NCBI GenBank assembly: GCA_026003615.1
Contig: BPHQ01000001.1
Coordinates: 1,092,151-1,156,150 of the forward strand
Direction of reading: 5' to 3'
Length of the DNA stretch: 64,000 nt
Source: Bellilinea sp.
GTDB taxonomy: Bacteria; Chloroflexota; Anaerolineae; Anaerolineales; Anaerolineaceae
In this document: positions 1-8,395 of the stretch, piece after piece
How the letters are laid out: each line of letters begins with the position of its first letter
Position numbering within the stretch: position 1 is the stretch's first letter
Program-made: the position numbers and the translations under genes
Notes under the pieces: generated by a model
Databases searched by the model: none
Told to the model about the DNA's origin: nothing
Seen by the model: the letters and a program-made list of their open reading frames with translations, nothing else

Positions 1-93
1 CATATCATTCGATTTGCACCCCCGCTAATAATTACTCGCCAGGAGATTGATTGGGCAATTCCGCGCATTTACGATGTGCTGACAATGCCTTGA
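1..93 (+). CDS. Class-III aminotransferase, C-terminal end (partial)
   Basis: The frame is open from the first base and ends at a TGA at 91-93. The last 30 residues contain IRFAPPLIITRQEID, which is characteristic of the C-terminus of class-III PLP-dependent aminotransferases (acetylornithine/ornithine/4-aminobutyrate family). The substrate cannot be told from this fragment, and the lysine that binds PLP lies outside the window. A terminator follows about 30 bases downstream, so this gene ends its transcription unit. Confidence 0.7.
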   Translation, partial: HIIRFAPPLIITRQEIDWAIPRIYDVLTMP

Positions 94-121
94 TCAAGGG
101 TAATTCCAATTCGGGTTCTCG

Positions 122-154
122 GCACCGGTGTTTTCACACCGGTGCTGATTTTTA
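122..154 (+). terminator. Intrinsic terminator after the aminotransferase
   Basis: A perfect 9-bp stem, GCACCGGTG (122-130) with CACCGGTGC (137-145), has a 6-base loop and is followed by a T-rich stretch (TGATTTTTA). It sits between the end of the aminotransferase and the pyruvate kinase promoter region. Confidence 0.75.
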
Positions 155-189
155 ATTCCGGCGCCCCAGTCCTCACTGACCCAATGATT

Positions 190-198
190 TGGTACAAT
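190..198 (+). promoter_or_regulatory. Possible extended -10 element for pyruvate kinase
   Basis: TGGTACAAT fits an extended -10 (TGn plus TACAAT) and lies 32 bases before the pyruvate kinase start. No convincing -35 is seen at 16-18 bases upstream, so this rests on the -10 alone. Confidence 0.35.
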
Positions 199-230
199 GG
201 AGATAGAAAAAAATAACCTCTCCGAGGTGA

Positions 231-1694
231 ATGATGAATTTTCGCAGGACGAAAATCGTTGCTACCATAGGACCGGCAAGCGAAAATGAAGAAACGCTCC
301 GTCAATTAATAGAATCTGGTATTGATGTAGCCCGCTTGAATTTTTCTCACGGCACCCACGAGGAACACTTCGAAAAAATTCGCCTGATTCGAAAACTTTC
401 CGAGGAATTAAATAAGCCGGTATCCATCTTACAAGATTTACAAGGACCAAAATTGAGGGTGGGTAAATTGCCAGCAGAGGGAATCTCCCTAAGAGCTGGC
501 GATGAAGTGGTATTAGCTCAGATAACCAGCACAGACTCACTTGGAGATTTTCCAGATTCAACCGTACTAATCCCGCTGGATGTTCCCAATTTGGCGCGTG
601 GAGTTGTGTCAGGTAATCGTATCCTCCTCGACGATGGCAATCTCGAATTTGAGGTCACGGAAGTGCAAGGGGATGCTGTGTTTGCCAAAGTCATCTTAGG
701 GGGGACATTATATTCAAATAAAGGAGTCAATTTACCCGGAGCCGCTTTGGGGATCCCCCCTTTCACTGAAAAGGATCGCCAGGATCTTGAATTCGGCTTG
801 AAAAACGGTGTAGATTGGGTCGCCATCAGTTTTGTTCACCGCGCGGCGGATATCGAGGAAGTTCGCAACGCAATGCGGGAAATCCTCCCCAGCCGGGCAA
901 ACACCCCCATCATCGCCAAACTGGAACGCCCCGAGGCAATTGCCAACCTGCATGAGATTATTCACGCGGCGGATGCTGTCATGGTCGCCCGTGGAGATTT
1001 GGGCGTAGAAACCTCTCCCTCAACCGTGCCCATCATCCAAAAGAGGATTATTGACATGGCGAATCGCCATGCAAAACCGGTCATCACCGCCACTCAGATG
1101 CTCGATTCGATGATTCGCAACCCGCGACCAACTCGCGCCGAGGCATCCGACGTCGCCAATGCCATTTTTGACGGTACTGATGCGGTAATGCTGTCTGGCG
1201 AAACCGCCAGTGGCGCGTATCCCATCGAAGCCGTCAAAGTAATGGCAAATATCATTTGCGAAGCCGAAGCCAACGCTGCTGAATATGCCCACTATGCTAG
1301 CCGTCCAGCTGAAGCCCCTCAGGATGACGCGCTGGCGATCACACGTGCTGCCAAAGAGCTGGCTCATGACCGTAATGTGGTGGCAATTGCTGTCTTCACC
1401 CAAACCGGCAAAACTGCCCTGCTAATGTCAAAATCTCGCCCCAATGTCCCAATTTTTGCGTTTACCCCTGAAGAGCAAACTTACAACCGCATGGGGCTTT
1501 ACTGGGGGGTGGTCCCATTTTTGGTACCCTTTGCTTCAACCGTTGAAGCCATGATCGCCAGTGTTGAAGCGGCTTTGGTTTCCTCAACCTCCATCCGTAG
1601 CGGTGATCAAGTTGTCGTTATCAGCGGATTTCCGGTTGGAGCCATGCGACCGCCCAACTTCGCACTTCTTTATACCGTTGGAGAATGGACTTAG
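231..1694 (+). CDS. pyk: Pyruvate kinase
   Basis: Catalyses phosphoenolpyruvate + ADP to pyruvate + ATP, the last step of glycolysis, in the cytoplasm. At 487 residues it has the normal family length. The N-terminus RRTKIVATIGPAS, the KLRVGKL strand, the substrate-binding MVARGDLGVE segment around residue 255 and the signature VITATQMLDSMI about 30 residues later are all visible, followed by the C-terminal allosteric-type domain. GAGGTGA (224-230) is the ribosome site; it abuts ATG 231 and is better spaced for ATG 234, so the true start may be the second Met. The sulfurtransferase gene follows 9 bases downstream and is probably co-transcribed. Pyruvate made here could feed the 2-oxoacid oxidoreductase encoded nearby. 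Confidence 0.97.
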   Translation: MMNFRRTKIVATIGPASENEETLRQLIESGIDVARLNFSHGTHEEHFEKIRLIRKLSEELNKPVSILQDLQGPKLRVGKLPAEGISLRAGDEVVLAQITSTDSLGDFPDSTVLIPLDVPNLARGVVSGNRILLDDGNLEFEVTEVQGDAVFAKVILGGTLYSNKGVNLPGAALGIPPFTEKDRQDLEFGLKNGVDWVAISFVHRAADIEEVRNAMREILPSRANTPIIAKLERPEAIANLHEIIHAADAVMVARGDLGVETSPSTVPIIQKRIIDMANRHAKPVITATQMLDSMIRNPRPTRAEASDVANAIFDGTDAVMLSGETASGAYPIEAVKVMANIICEAEANAAEYAHYASRPAEAPQDDALAITRAAKELAHDRNVVAIAVFTQTGKTALLMSKSRPNVPIFAFTPEEQTYNRMGLYWGVVPFLVPFASTVEAMIASVEAALVSSTSIRSGDQVVVISGFPVGAMRPPNFALLYTVGEWT

Positions 1695-1703
1695 GGAGAG
1701 ATT

Positions 1704-2552
1704 ATGGCTTCCTATACGAATTTGATCGAAGTTGAAGATTTACTGTCTCACCTCGATGATCCTCAGTGGACCATTGTGGATTGCCGTTTTGATCTGACTA
1801 ATCCAAATTGGGGATTTGAAGATTATCAACTCGGCCACATCCCCGGCTCTGTCTATGCACACCTAGACCACGATCTTTCTGCTCCTCCCTCACCCGAAAC
1901 CGGTCGGCATCCGCTGCCTTCCCCCTCTGAATTTTCAATTACCCTGGAGCGTCTCGGCGTTAGCAACAACTCCCAAGTGGTCGCCCTTGACACCAGCGGT
2001 GGTTCTTTTGCAGCACGCTTATGGTGGATGTTGAAGTGGCTCGGTCACAACTCGGTCGCTGTTCTCAATGGCGGTTGGAATGCATGGAAATCAGCCGGCT
2101 TTTTCATTGCTCAGGGAATTGAAAACAAGCCTCGCGGTAAATTCGTTCCCAATCCTCAAATTGGCAAATTTATTACAACGCCAGAAATGGTCGAATTGAT
2201 CCGAAACCCTGCCTTCAAGGTGATTGATGCCCGCGCTCCTGAACGCTACCGCGGGGAAATCGAACCGCTTGACCCCGTTGCAGGTCATATACCCGGCAGT
2301 ATCAACCGCTTTCACGAAAAGAACTTAGCCCGTGCTGGAAGACTTAAGCCCCCTGAGATTTTACGAAAAGAGTTCGAAGAGATTTTAGCTGGAACGCCTC
2401 CCAGTCAAGTTATTGTTTATTGCGGATCGGGGGTTACTTCCTGCCATCATCTTTTAGCGATGGAATACGCCGGCATACAGGGTGCAAAATTGTATGCCGG
2501 CTCGTGGAGTGAATGGATTCGTGACCCTGACCGCCCAATCGAATTGGGTTGA
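1704..2552 (+). CDS. Thiosulfate/3-mercaptopyruvate sulfurtransferase
   Basis: A 282-residue protein made of two tandem rhodanese domains, the usual size for the family. The first domain (about residues 8-130) lacks the catalytic Cys and is structural. The second carries the active-site loop YCGSGVTSC with Cys240 as the predicted persulfide-forming residue. A CG(S/D)GVT loop is more typical of 3-mercaptopyruvate sulfurtransferases than the CRKGVT loop of thiosulfate sulfurtransferases, which favours mercaptopyruvate but does not prove it. No signal peptide is seen, so it is cytoplasmic. A good ribosome site (GGGAGAG) precedes the ATG. It follows pyk by 9 bases and converges on korB. Confidence 0.9.
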   Translation: MASYTNLIEVEDLLSHLDDPQWTIVDCRFDLTNPNWGFEDYQLGHIPGSVYAHLDHDLSAPPSPETGRHPLPSPSEFSITLERLGVSNNSQVVALDTSGGSFAARLWWMLKWLGHNSVAVLNGGWNAWKSAGFFIAQGIENKPRGKFVPNPQIGKFITTPEMVELIRNPAFKVIDARAPERYRGEIEPLDPVAGHIPGSINRFHEKNLARAGRLKPPEILRKEFEEILAGTPPSQVIVYCGSGVTSCHHLLAMEYAGIQGAKLYAGSWSEWIRDPDRPIELG

Positions 2553-2562
2553 TAGGCCAACG

Positions 2563-3609
2563 CTAAAACTTCATTTGCTCCATGATTTGATCAAGGGACT
2601 CTCGGCTGGGACGTAGTTTCTCCGTTGGAAGACGGTTGAGGGGAGTATCTGGTAGATTATACATATCAAAAATGGTGGAAGCATCCGGGTTAACATATAA
2701 AATTCCGGTCAACAACCAGTTGTTTTGCTCCGCTTCGTAGAGGACACGCAAGGCTTCAAAAATATTCGTTGGGTCATAATCCCGCTCAAGTTTCTTGAGA
2801 ACAATCGTAGCACCGTCATGAAGAGTGACTTCTCGCGTGCTGCCTTCCTCGAAATCTTCAACGGTGATTTCTTCGCGCGCCGGGACATAGGTAATATCAT
2901 GAAGCGCAATCTCGTGTTCTTTCCCCCAGGTATAGGAGTGGAATGAGTCTTCTTTGTTATGGAAGGTAACACACGGACTGATAATATCAATGACCGCAAT
3001 TCCCCTATGACTGAAAGCCGCCTTGAAGATCTCCTTAACTTGTTTAGGATCGCCAGCAAATGAACGGGCAACAAATGAAGCCCGGCTGACCAGTGCTTCC
3101 ATACAAATATCTACGGGGAAGTATTTATTAACTCCCTGTCGCTTCAATTCCAATCCCACCTCTGCCGTGGCTGAAAACTGCCCTTTGGTCAAACCGTAAA
3201 CCCCATTGTTTTCGACAACATATACCATTGGCAGGTTTCGTCGCATCACATGCTTGAACTGTCCCATACCAATGCTGGCCGTATCGCCATCACCGCTGAT
3301 TCCAATGCCCTTGAGGGTATGATCGGCAAACAACGCGCCTAATGCCAGCGAAGGCATCCGACCATGTAAACCATTAAAACCAAACGAGCGGTTGAGAAAA
3401 TAGGTCGGACTTTTACTGGAGCAGCCTATACCGCTAAACTTGACCACATTTTCCGGCACAACATTCAATTCATACAATGCCGCAATGATCTGATTCGAGA
3501 TGGAATTGTGACCACAACCAGCACATAAAGTGCTGTTATGTCCCTTATAGTCTGCGCGGCTCAAGCCAGCCAGATTTACCTGCGTTCTTGGAGTAGCCTG
3601 AGTAGTCAT
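2563..3609 (-). CDS. korB: 2-oxoacid:ferredoxin oxidoreductase, beta subunit
   Basis: The thiamine-diphosphate-binding subunit of a CoA-dependent 2-oxoacid:ferredoxin oxidoreductase, which decarboxylates a 2-oxoacid to an acyl-CoA and reduces ferredoxin. Visible features are LCAGCGHNS near the N-terminus (residues 28-36), the thiamine/Mg motif GDGDTASIGMG around residue 105, and ENNGVYGLTKGQ just after. The length (348) is normal. A GGAGGGT ribosome site precedes the start. It starts 3 bases after the alpha subunit stop, so the two are co-translated. 2-Oxoglutarate is the usual substrate for this two-gene type, but substrate choice cannot be read from sequence alone. Confidence 0.92.
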   Translation of the reverse strand: MTTQATPRTQVNLAGLSRADYKGHNSTLCAGCGHNSISNQIIAALYELNVVPENVVKFSGIGCSSKSPTYFLNRSFGFNGLHGRMPSLALGALFADHTLKGIGISGDGDTASIGMGQFKHVMRRNLPMVYVVENNGVYGLTKGQFSATAEVGLELKRQGVNKYFPVDICMEALVSRASFVARSFAGDPKQVKEIFKAAFSHRGIAVIDIISPCVTFHNKEDSFHSYTWGKEHEIALHDITYVPAREEITVEDFEEGSTREVTLHDGATIVLKKLERDYDPTNIFEALRVLYEAEQNNWLLTGILYVNPDASTIFDMYNLPDTPLNRLPTEKLRPSRESLDQIMEQMKF

Positions 3610-3612
3610 GAT

Positions 3613-5460
3613 TTATTTACCCTCCATTAACAAAATCCGTTCCTTAATCCAATTCGCCGTGATTGGCATACCATCAATGTGAGACACTTGTCGTAACCTG
3701 GAACCGCACTCGGAAAAATTCATGGTCAACAATTGCTTCAATTGACCATCCCGATTCAGTTCTACCACATAGGTGCGGTCGTATTCGTGCAAAAAGCCAC
3801 ACACCTCATCTCGGAAAGGCAACGATCGAATTCGCATATAATCTGTCGGGAAGCCGGCCTCAGCCAACAGGTCGCGAGCCTCTTGGATTGCCGGATCGGT
3901 AGAGCCAAATCCAACAATTGCAAATTTTGCACCTTCCAACCGCTCGATTACCGGCTCGGGTAACAGGTGAAGATTATTGTGGATTTTTTTCCTCAGCCGA
4001 TTTAAACCACGTTCCCAAACGTCCGGGTCCTCGCTATAACGGGTCATCTCGTCATGACCGGTGCCGCGTGCAAAATAAGCACTGGCAGGGTGACGATTAC
4101 CGGGCACCGTCCTGTAAGGGATTCCATCCCCATCTACGTCCAGGTATCGCCCCCACTTACCATCCAGCTTTTCCAGAATTTTTTGTAAATCCTCTTCCCA
4201 AAGCACCTTCCCACGATCCATTGGCTGGTCAGGGTAATCAAAACGGGGCGAGATATGATAATTCATCCCAAGATCGAGGTCCGTCAGGATCAGCACCGGT
4301 GTTTGTAAACGCTCCGCAATATCAAAAGACTTCCATCCAAATTCGAAGCATTCCTTAACATTGCCCGGCAAGAGGATTACGTATTCGGTGTCCCCATGAC
4401 TGATGAAATTTACGAAGGTCAAATCCCCCTGAGCAGTCCGGGTAGGCAAACCGGTTGATGGACCAACCCTTTGTACGTCCCAAACAACCACCGGCACCTC
4501 GGCAAAATATGCCAGCCCCAAATATTCCGCCATCAGTGAAATTCCCGGCCCAGAAGTTGAAGTCATGGCACGTAACCCGGCCCAACCGGCACCAACCGCC
4601 ATACCGATGGCAGCAATTTCATCTTCAGCTTGAATGACGACTGAGGTTGCCTTGCCAGTATCTGGATCTGTCCTGAGGGAAGGCAGGTATTCCATGACCG
4701 ACTCAGCCAGACTGGAAGCAGGCGTGATGGGATACCATGCCGTCAATTGAACCCCGCCATAGATCGCGCCCAAGGCTGAAGCAACATTGCCTTCCGTGAT
4801 GATATACCCTTCAAGGGGAGGCATGGGTTCAACGTAATAGGGATCACACTTGACTAAATTTTCTTTTGCCCAATTCGCTGCGGCCAAAATCACCTGCCAG
4901 TTCGAGTCGACCGCCTTTTTCTTTCCCTTAAAATGGGCATCCAACACCTGATAAACTACATCCAGGTCAATTCCCAACATTTGGGCAACCACCCCAACAT
5001 ACACCATGTTTGCCATGTAATCGCGTAAATTTTGGGGTGCATCGGCTTCTTTTACTAACCGCTTTACCGGCATTGGATAAAGCACAACATCATCTCTTTC
5101 AATATCCAGCTTAAAGTCATCTGGATAGAAAAGCACACCACCCGGTACAAGGAATTTCATCTCGGTAGCGAGAGTAGCCGGATTCATTGCCACAACCAAA
5201 TGATCCATTTCAACTCGTGCAAGGTAGCCCTTTTTACTTAATCGAATGGAATACCATGTTGGCAGACCTTGAATATTGGATGGAAAAATGTTTTTACCAT
5301 TAACCGGTATTCCCATTCGAAACAAAGATTTTAAGAGAATCGTATTTGCTGTGGCCGATCCCGAACCGTTGACTGTACTAAATGTGATACAAAAGTCGTT
5401 AACAATTCGATCGCCCACCGTACCATTATCTCTAACTGAAGCAGGCAGTAATTGAGACAT
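3613..5460 (-). CDS. korA: 2-oxoacid:ferredoxin oxidoreductase, fused gamma-alpha subunit
   Basis: Large subunit of the same enzyme. The N-terminal roughly 190 residues are the gamma domain, normally a separate protein, and the remainder is the alpha (pyrimidine-binding) domain beginning near the YPITPASSLAESVMEYLP segment. I place the start at MSQLLPAS (5460) because AAGGAGAA lies just upstream; a further in-frame codon at 5496 would add 12 residues but has no ribosome site. The protein is then 615 residues, typical for fused KorA. The gene lies 37 bases downstream of a GntR-type regulator on the same strand, which probably controls the korAB unit. Confidence 0.92.
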   Translation of the reverse strand: MSQLLPASVRDNGTVGDRIVNDFCITFSTVNGSGSATANTILLKSLFRMGIPVNGKNIFPSNIQGLPTWYSIRLSKKGYLARVEMDHLVVAMNPATLATEMKFLVPGGVLFYPDDFKLDIERDDVVLYPMPVKRLVKEADAPQNLRDYMANMVYVGVVAQMLGIDLDVVYQVLDAHFKGKKKAVDSNWQVILAAANWAKENLVKCDPYYVEPMPPLEGYIITEGNVASALGAIYGGVQLTAWYPITPASSLAESVMEYLPSLRTDPDTGKATSVVIQAEDEIAAIGMAVGAGWAGLRAMTSTSGPGISLMAEYLGLAYFAEVPVVVWDVQRVGPSTGLPTRTAQGDLTFVNFISHGDTEYVILLPGNVKECFEFGWKSFDIAERLQTPVLILTDLDLGMNYHISPRFDYPDQPMDRGKVLWEEDLQKILEKLDGKWGRYLDVDGDGIPYRTVPGNRHPASAYFARGTGHDEMTRYSEDPDVWERGLNRLRKKIHNNLHLLPEPVIERLEGAKFAIVGFGSTDPAIQEARDLLAEAGFPTDYMRIRSLPFRDEVCGFLHEYDRTYVVELNRDGQLKQLLTMNFSECGSRLRQVSHIDGMPITANWIKERILLMEGK

Positions 5461-5497
5461 AAATTCTCCTTTTTCGAATGTGATTCTTTTCCGCAAT

Positions 5498-6190
5498 TTA
5501 TTCGAAGGTTTGAAAGGATGGTTTTTTGGAGCGTTGGTAAATCAAATCCATATGTTCAACTAAGGCGATATAGCCCTCGTCAAAATTTTGCTTGCAAATG
5601 GATTCGACCATTTTTTCGTGGTATTGCCAAACCCGTTCCAAATAAGCAAAGTCGGTGTAAACATCCAATCCAACTGCTTCATAGACCTCCCAATAAGCCT
5701 CAAGGATTCCCTGCACAAAAGGATTTTCCAATCGTTTGAATATAGTCAAATGAAGTAAACGGTGTTCTTGATGAGGAATTTGGGGAGGACTGGCGGTCAA
5801 CTTTTCTTTGGCACGTTGAATTAAAGACTTCAACTGTTGATGGTCTTCGCTATTCAGTAATCCAACAGCCTCATACCAATAAGAAGTCTCAACATGAGTC
5901 CGTAAGTCGGCAAACTCCAAAAATGTATCTGAATTCTGAGAGAGTGAAAAATACAAGCTTTGAAGTACTGCCGGTTTGAATTGAAACGGCAGCAATCGAA
6001 TTCCTGTTCGTGGACGTACCTCCACCAGTCCCATCACCCGAGCCACTTCTAATTGTTCGCGCAATGTAGCGATACTGATGCCCAACTCCTGACTTAGCTG
6101 GGAGAGGGAAGGTATGCGCTCACCTACTTTTACCTTACCGCAAGACAGGTAGTGCATTAATTCCGATAGTTGAAAAGAATGATTTTGCAT
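5498..6190 (-). CDS. GntR-family regulator (FadR-like, FCD-type effector domain)
   Basis: A 230-residue DNA-binding regulator. The N-terminus carries a GntR winged helix (KVGERIPSLSQLSQELGIS followed by REQLEVARVMGLVEVRPRTG, residues about 20-65). The C-terminal part is all-helical, as in the FCD effector-binding domain (about residues 80-220), which in other members binds small organic acids. It is the first gene before korA-korB on the same strand, so it probably senses a metabolite of the 2-oxoacid pathway; that is inference. No ribosome site is evident before the ATG. A dyad 20 bases upstream of the start could be its own operator. Confidence 0.85.
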   Translation of the reverse strand: MQNHSFQLSELMHYLSCGKVKVGERIPSLSQLSQELGISIATLREQLEVARVMGLVEVRPRTGIRLLPFQFKPAVLQSLYFSLSQNSDTFLEFADLRTHVETSYWYEAVGLLNSEDHQQLKSLIQRAKEKLTASPPQIPHQEHRLLHLTIFKRLENPFVQGILEAYWEVYEAVGLDVYTDFAYLERVWQYHEKMVESICKQNFDEGYIALVEHMDLIYQRSKKPSFQTFE

Positions 6191-6209
6191 GGGGATTAAT
6201 ATAATAAAA

Positions 6210-6232
6210 CTGATTAATCAGATGATTTAATC
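6210..6232 (-). promoter_or_regulatory. Candidate operator upstream of the GntR regulator
   Basis: A perfect 12-bp palindrome CTGATTAATCAG (6210-6221) overlaps a wider dyad GATTAA (6212-6217) / TTAATC (6227-6232). It sits 20 bases upstream of the regulator's start and just upstream of a TA-rich -10-like stretch, where a repressor would block its own transcription. Assignment to this regulator is inference from position. Confidence 0.45.
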
Positions 6233-6313
6233 GTTTCCAGTATATCATTACATCACCGCTAAAACAAGAATGATTTTTGTAATCGAATTTTTCGATAAAA
6301 AGAATAACCCCGC

Positions 6314-7192
6314 TCAATCCTTTGCAAAATATTGAGTTAATTCTGTTAGAGCCTTTCCTAACCGTGTTCCGTGCCAGGTCAATAAACTTCCATCAATCCG
6401 ATACAACCGGTTTTGCTCAACTGCTGGGGTTTTTTTGAGCAATTTTCGTATTTCCTCAATGTCCTCATCCTGAAAACGATACGGTTCATTCGGGATGAAA
6501 ATGAGTTCAGGTTCAGTCCGGATAATTTCTTCTACTGTTACACGCGGGTAGCGAATATCCCGCCCATCGGCTGAGGATGCCTCCGCTTCACCTAAATCTG
6601 CTGCCAGTGGATATTTCCGCTGACGACCGCCAAAAACATTCACACCTCCCAGCAGTCGAAGCAGATCATGACAATAGGTGTCCTGATTGAATGTCATCCA
6701 CCATGGAACACCAGACGGAGTAACACCTTTCCAGATTGGAACAAATACGCGAATCGGTTCAAAATCAAAAAGCCGATTTTCCGCATATTCGACGGCTGTT
6801 TCCAGCGTTCTCAGGGAAACAAACGCCCTTTCTCGACGGAATAAATAAACCAGCTGCCAGAGATCGTCCAATACCTGCCGAACAGTTTTCGGAAAAGTTA
6901 ACCAAACATTGTAATGAATCCCCAGTTCTTCTACATCCTCTCGGGTATTCTCCTCCTGATTTGCAATAATCAACTCAGGTGATAATTGGACAACCCGAGA
7001 AATCTGTACATTTTTCGTGCCGCCCACTTTGGGCAAATTCTTCACCTCCGAAGGAAAAACGCAGTAATCTGTCACCCCAACAACATGATCACTCATACCT
7101 AAATCAAACAGGCTTTCTGTCATTGAAGGCACCAAAGAAACAATCCGCTGTGGGAAGGATGAATAACTGCTTAATTCCTTTAGGATGGACAT
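6314..7192 (-). CDS. BtuF-like cobalamin/iron-type substrate-binding protein without signal peptide
   Basis: A 292-residue protein of the helical-backbone metal receptor superfamily (BtuF/FhuD fold): the start PQRIVSLVPSMTESLFDLG, the VVGVTDYC segment and VGGTKNVQISRVVQLSPELIIA are diagnostic, with the long interdomain helix after residue 120. Classical members are periplasmic or lipid-anchored parts of vitamin B12 or siderophore importers. This one has no signal peptide or lipobox and no permease or ATPase gene beside it, so a transport role is uncertain. It is the last gene of a long same-strand cluster, starting 3 bases after the amidohydrolase stop. Confidence 0.75.
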   Translation of the reverse strand: MSILKELSSYSSFPQRIVSLVPSMTESLFDLGMSDHVVGVTDYCVFPSEVKNLPKVGGTKNVQISRVVQLSPELIIANQEENTREDVEELGIHYNVWLTFPKTVRQVLDDLWQLVYLFRRERAFVSLRTLETAVEYAENRLFDFEPIRVFVPIWKGVTPSGVPWWMTFNQDTYCHDLLRLLGGVNVFGGRQRKYPLAADLGEAEASSADGRDIRYPRVTVEEIIRTEPELIFIPNEPYRFQDEDIEEIRKLLKKTPAVEQNRLYRIDGSLLTWHGTRLGKALTELTQYFAKD

Positions 7193-7195
7193 ATT

Positions 7196-8395
7196 TTAAG
7201 AAATTTCTATCCCCGACTTTCCCAATTCGATCGCAGCAGCAGCCAGAATCGCCGCTGCTTTTGGAAGTACCTGCTCATCAAAATCAAATTTTGGATGATG
7301 ATGGCTGGCGTTCAAACCTTTCTCCGGATTACCACTGCCGATAAAGAAAAAGCAGCCAGGCACTTGATTGAGAAACACCGCCATATCCTCTGAAACCATA
7401 CTGCGGTAATTACTTTCATTGCGATACTCCGGTAATAGGTTCTTAATCACTTCTTGAACAATCTCCGCAACGCGTGGGTGATTCACAACCGGCCAGGTCA
7501 GCCTTTGCAGGTCAATTTTTGCTTCACAATTCATTCCGCGAGCGATGGAGTGGATGATTTGTTCCAGTCGGGCTAAAACCACATCGCGAACCTCTGGCAT
7601 AAATGTGCGAATCGTCCCTCGCAGTTCCGCTTGATTGGGGATGACATTATAGGCACTTCCAGCGGCCATTTGAGTCACACTAACCACCGCCGACTCGAGC
7701 GGAGCAATATTGCGCGAAACGATGGTTTGCAAAGCCATTACCACCTGAGCAGCCGCGACAATCGGGTCAATGGTTGTCTCCGGAAGGCCGCCGTGACCAC
7801 CTTTTCCCAATATTCTCACCGTAAAGAAATCCGCGCCCGCCATAAATGCACCGGGAACTACGGCTGCCCAGCCGAGTGGTTTCTCATTCCATAAGTGCAA
7901 TCCCAGGCAAACATCCACCCGGGGATTTTCCAACACCCTTTCGGCAACCATTCGCTCAGCGCCACCAAGTCCTTCTTCTGCCGGCTGAAAGACCAGTTTG
8001 ATTGTTCCGTGAATTGCCCCGCGATTTTGCTGTAAAAGACGCGCAACGGTTAAACCAATTGCCATGTGGCCATCATGCCCACAGGCGTGCATCACACCAG
8101 GGTGCTGGGAAGCGTAATCAGCACCCGTTTGTTCTTCGATGGGCAGAGCATCCATATCAAACCGCAACATGACCACCCGGCCGGGGTGAGCACCTTCAAT
8201 AATCGCAGTCACTCCCGTTTCAGCAATCCCCGTGGTCACCTCCAGCCCTAAGGAGCGCAACTCACGTGCGATGATCTCAGCAGTTCGATATTCTTGAAAG
8301 CCCAACTCTGGATAACGGTGAAAATCACGTCGTAAATATTGGCTATACGAATATAGCGATTCGGCTTTTTCAACGAATTGAGATACATTATTCAT
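7196..8395 (-). CDS. M20-family amidohydrolase / N-acyl-amino acid hydrolase
   Basis: A 399-residue zinc-dependent amidohydrolase of the M20D group (hippurate hydrolase, indole-acetyl-amino acid hydrolase, N-acetyl-diaminopimelate deacetylase-like). Visible: the metal-binding HACGHDGHMAIGL around residue 105, the PAEEGLGGAERM motif about 30 residues later, and the dimerisation-domain stretch GKGGHGGLPE. It would cleave an N-acyl or N-aromatic acyl group from an amino acid in the cytoplasm; exact substrate unknown. The start overlaps the stop of the PIG-L gene by 4 bases, indicating translational coupling. Confidence 0.88.
   Translation of the reverse strand: MNNVSQFVEKAESLYSYSQYLRRDFHRYPELGFQEYRTAEIIARELRSLGLEVTTGIAETGVTAIIEGAHPGRVVMLRFDMDALPIEEQTGADYASQHPGVMHACGHDGHMAIGLTVARLLQQNRGAIHGTIKLVFQPAEEGLGGAERMVAERVLENPRVDVCLGLHLWNEKPLGWAAVVPGAFMAGADFFTVRILGKGGHGGLPETTIDPIVAAAQVVMALQTIVSRNIAPLESAVVSVTQMAAGSAYNVIPNQAELRGTIRTFMPEVRDVVLARLEQIIHSIARGMNCEAKIDLQRLTWPVVNHPRVAEIVQEVIKNLLPEYRNESNYRSMVSEDMAVFLNQVPGCFFFIGSGNPEKGLNASHHHPKFDFDEQVLPKAAAILAAAAIELGKSGIEIS

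Noticed and set aside
3663..4358. Several open frames on the plus strand opposite korA
   Set aside because: They are shadows of the conserved korA codons; no motif or ribosome site.
6210..6232. FNR- or CRP-type site in the GntR upstream region
   Set aside because: No TTGAT-N4-ATCAA or TGTGA-N6-TCACA match; the palindrome is different.
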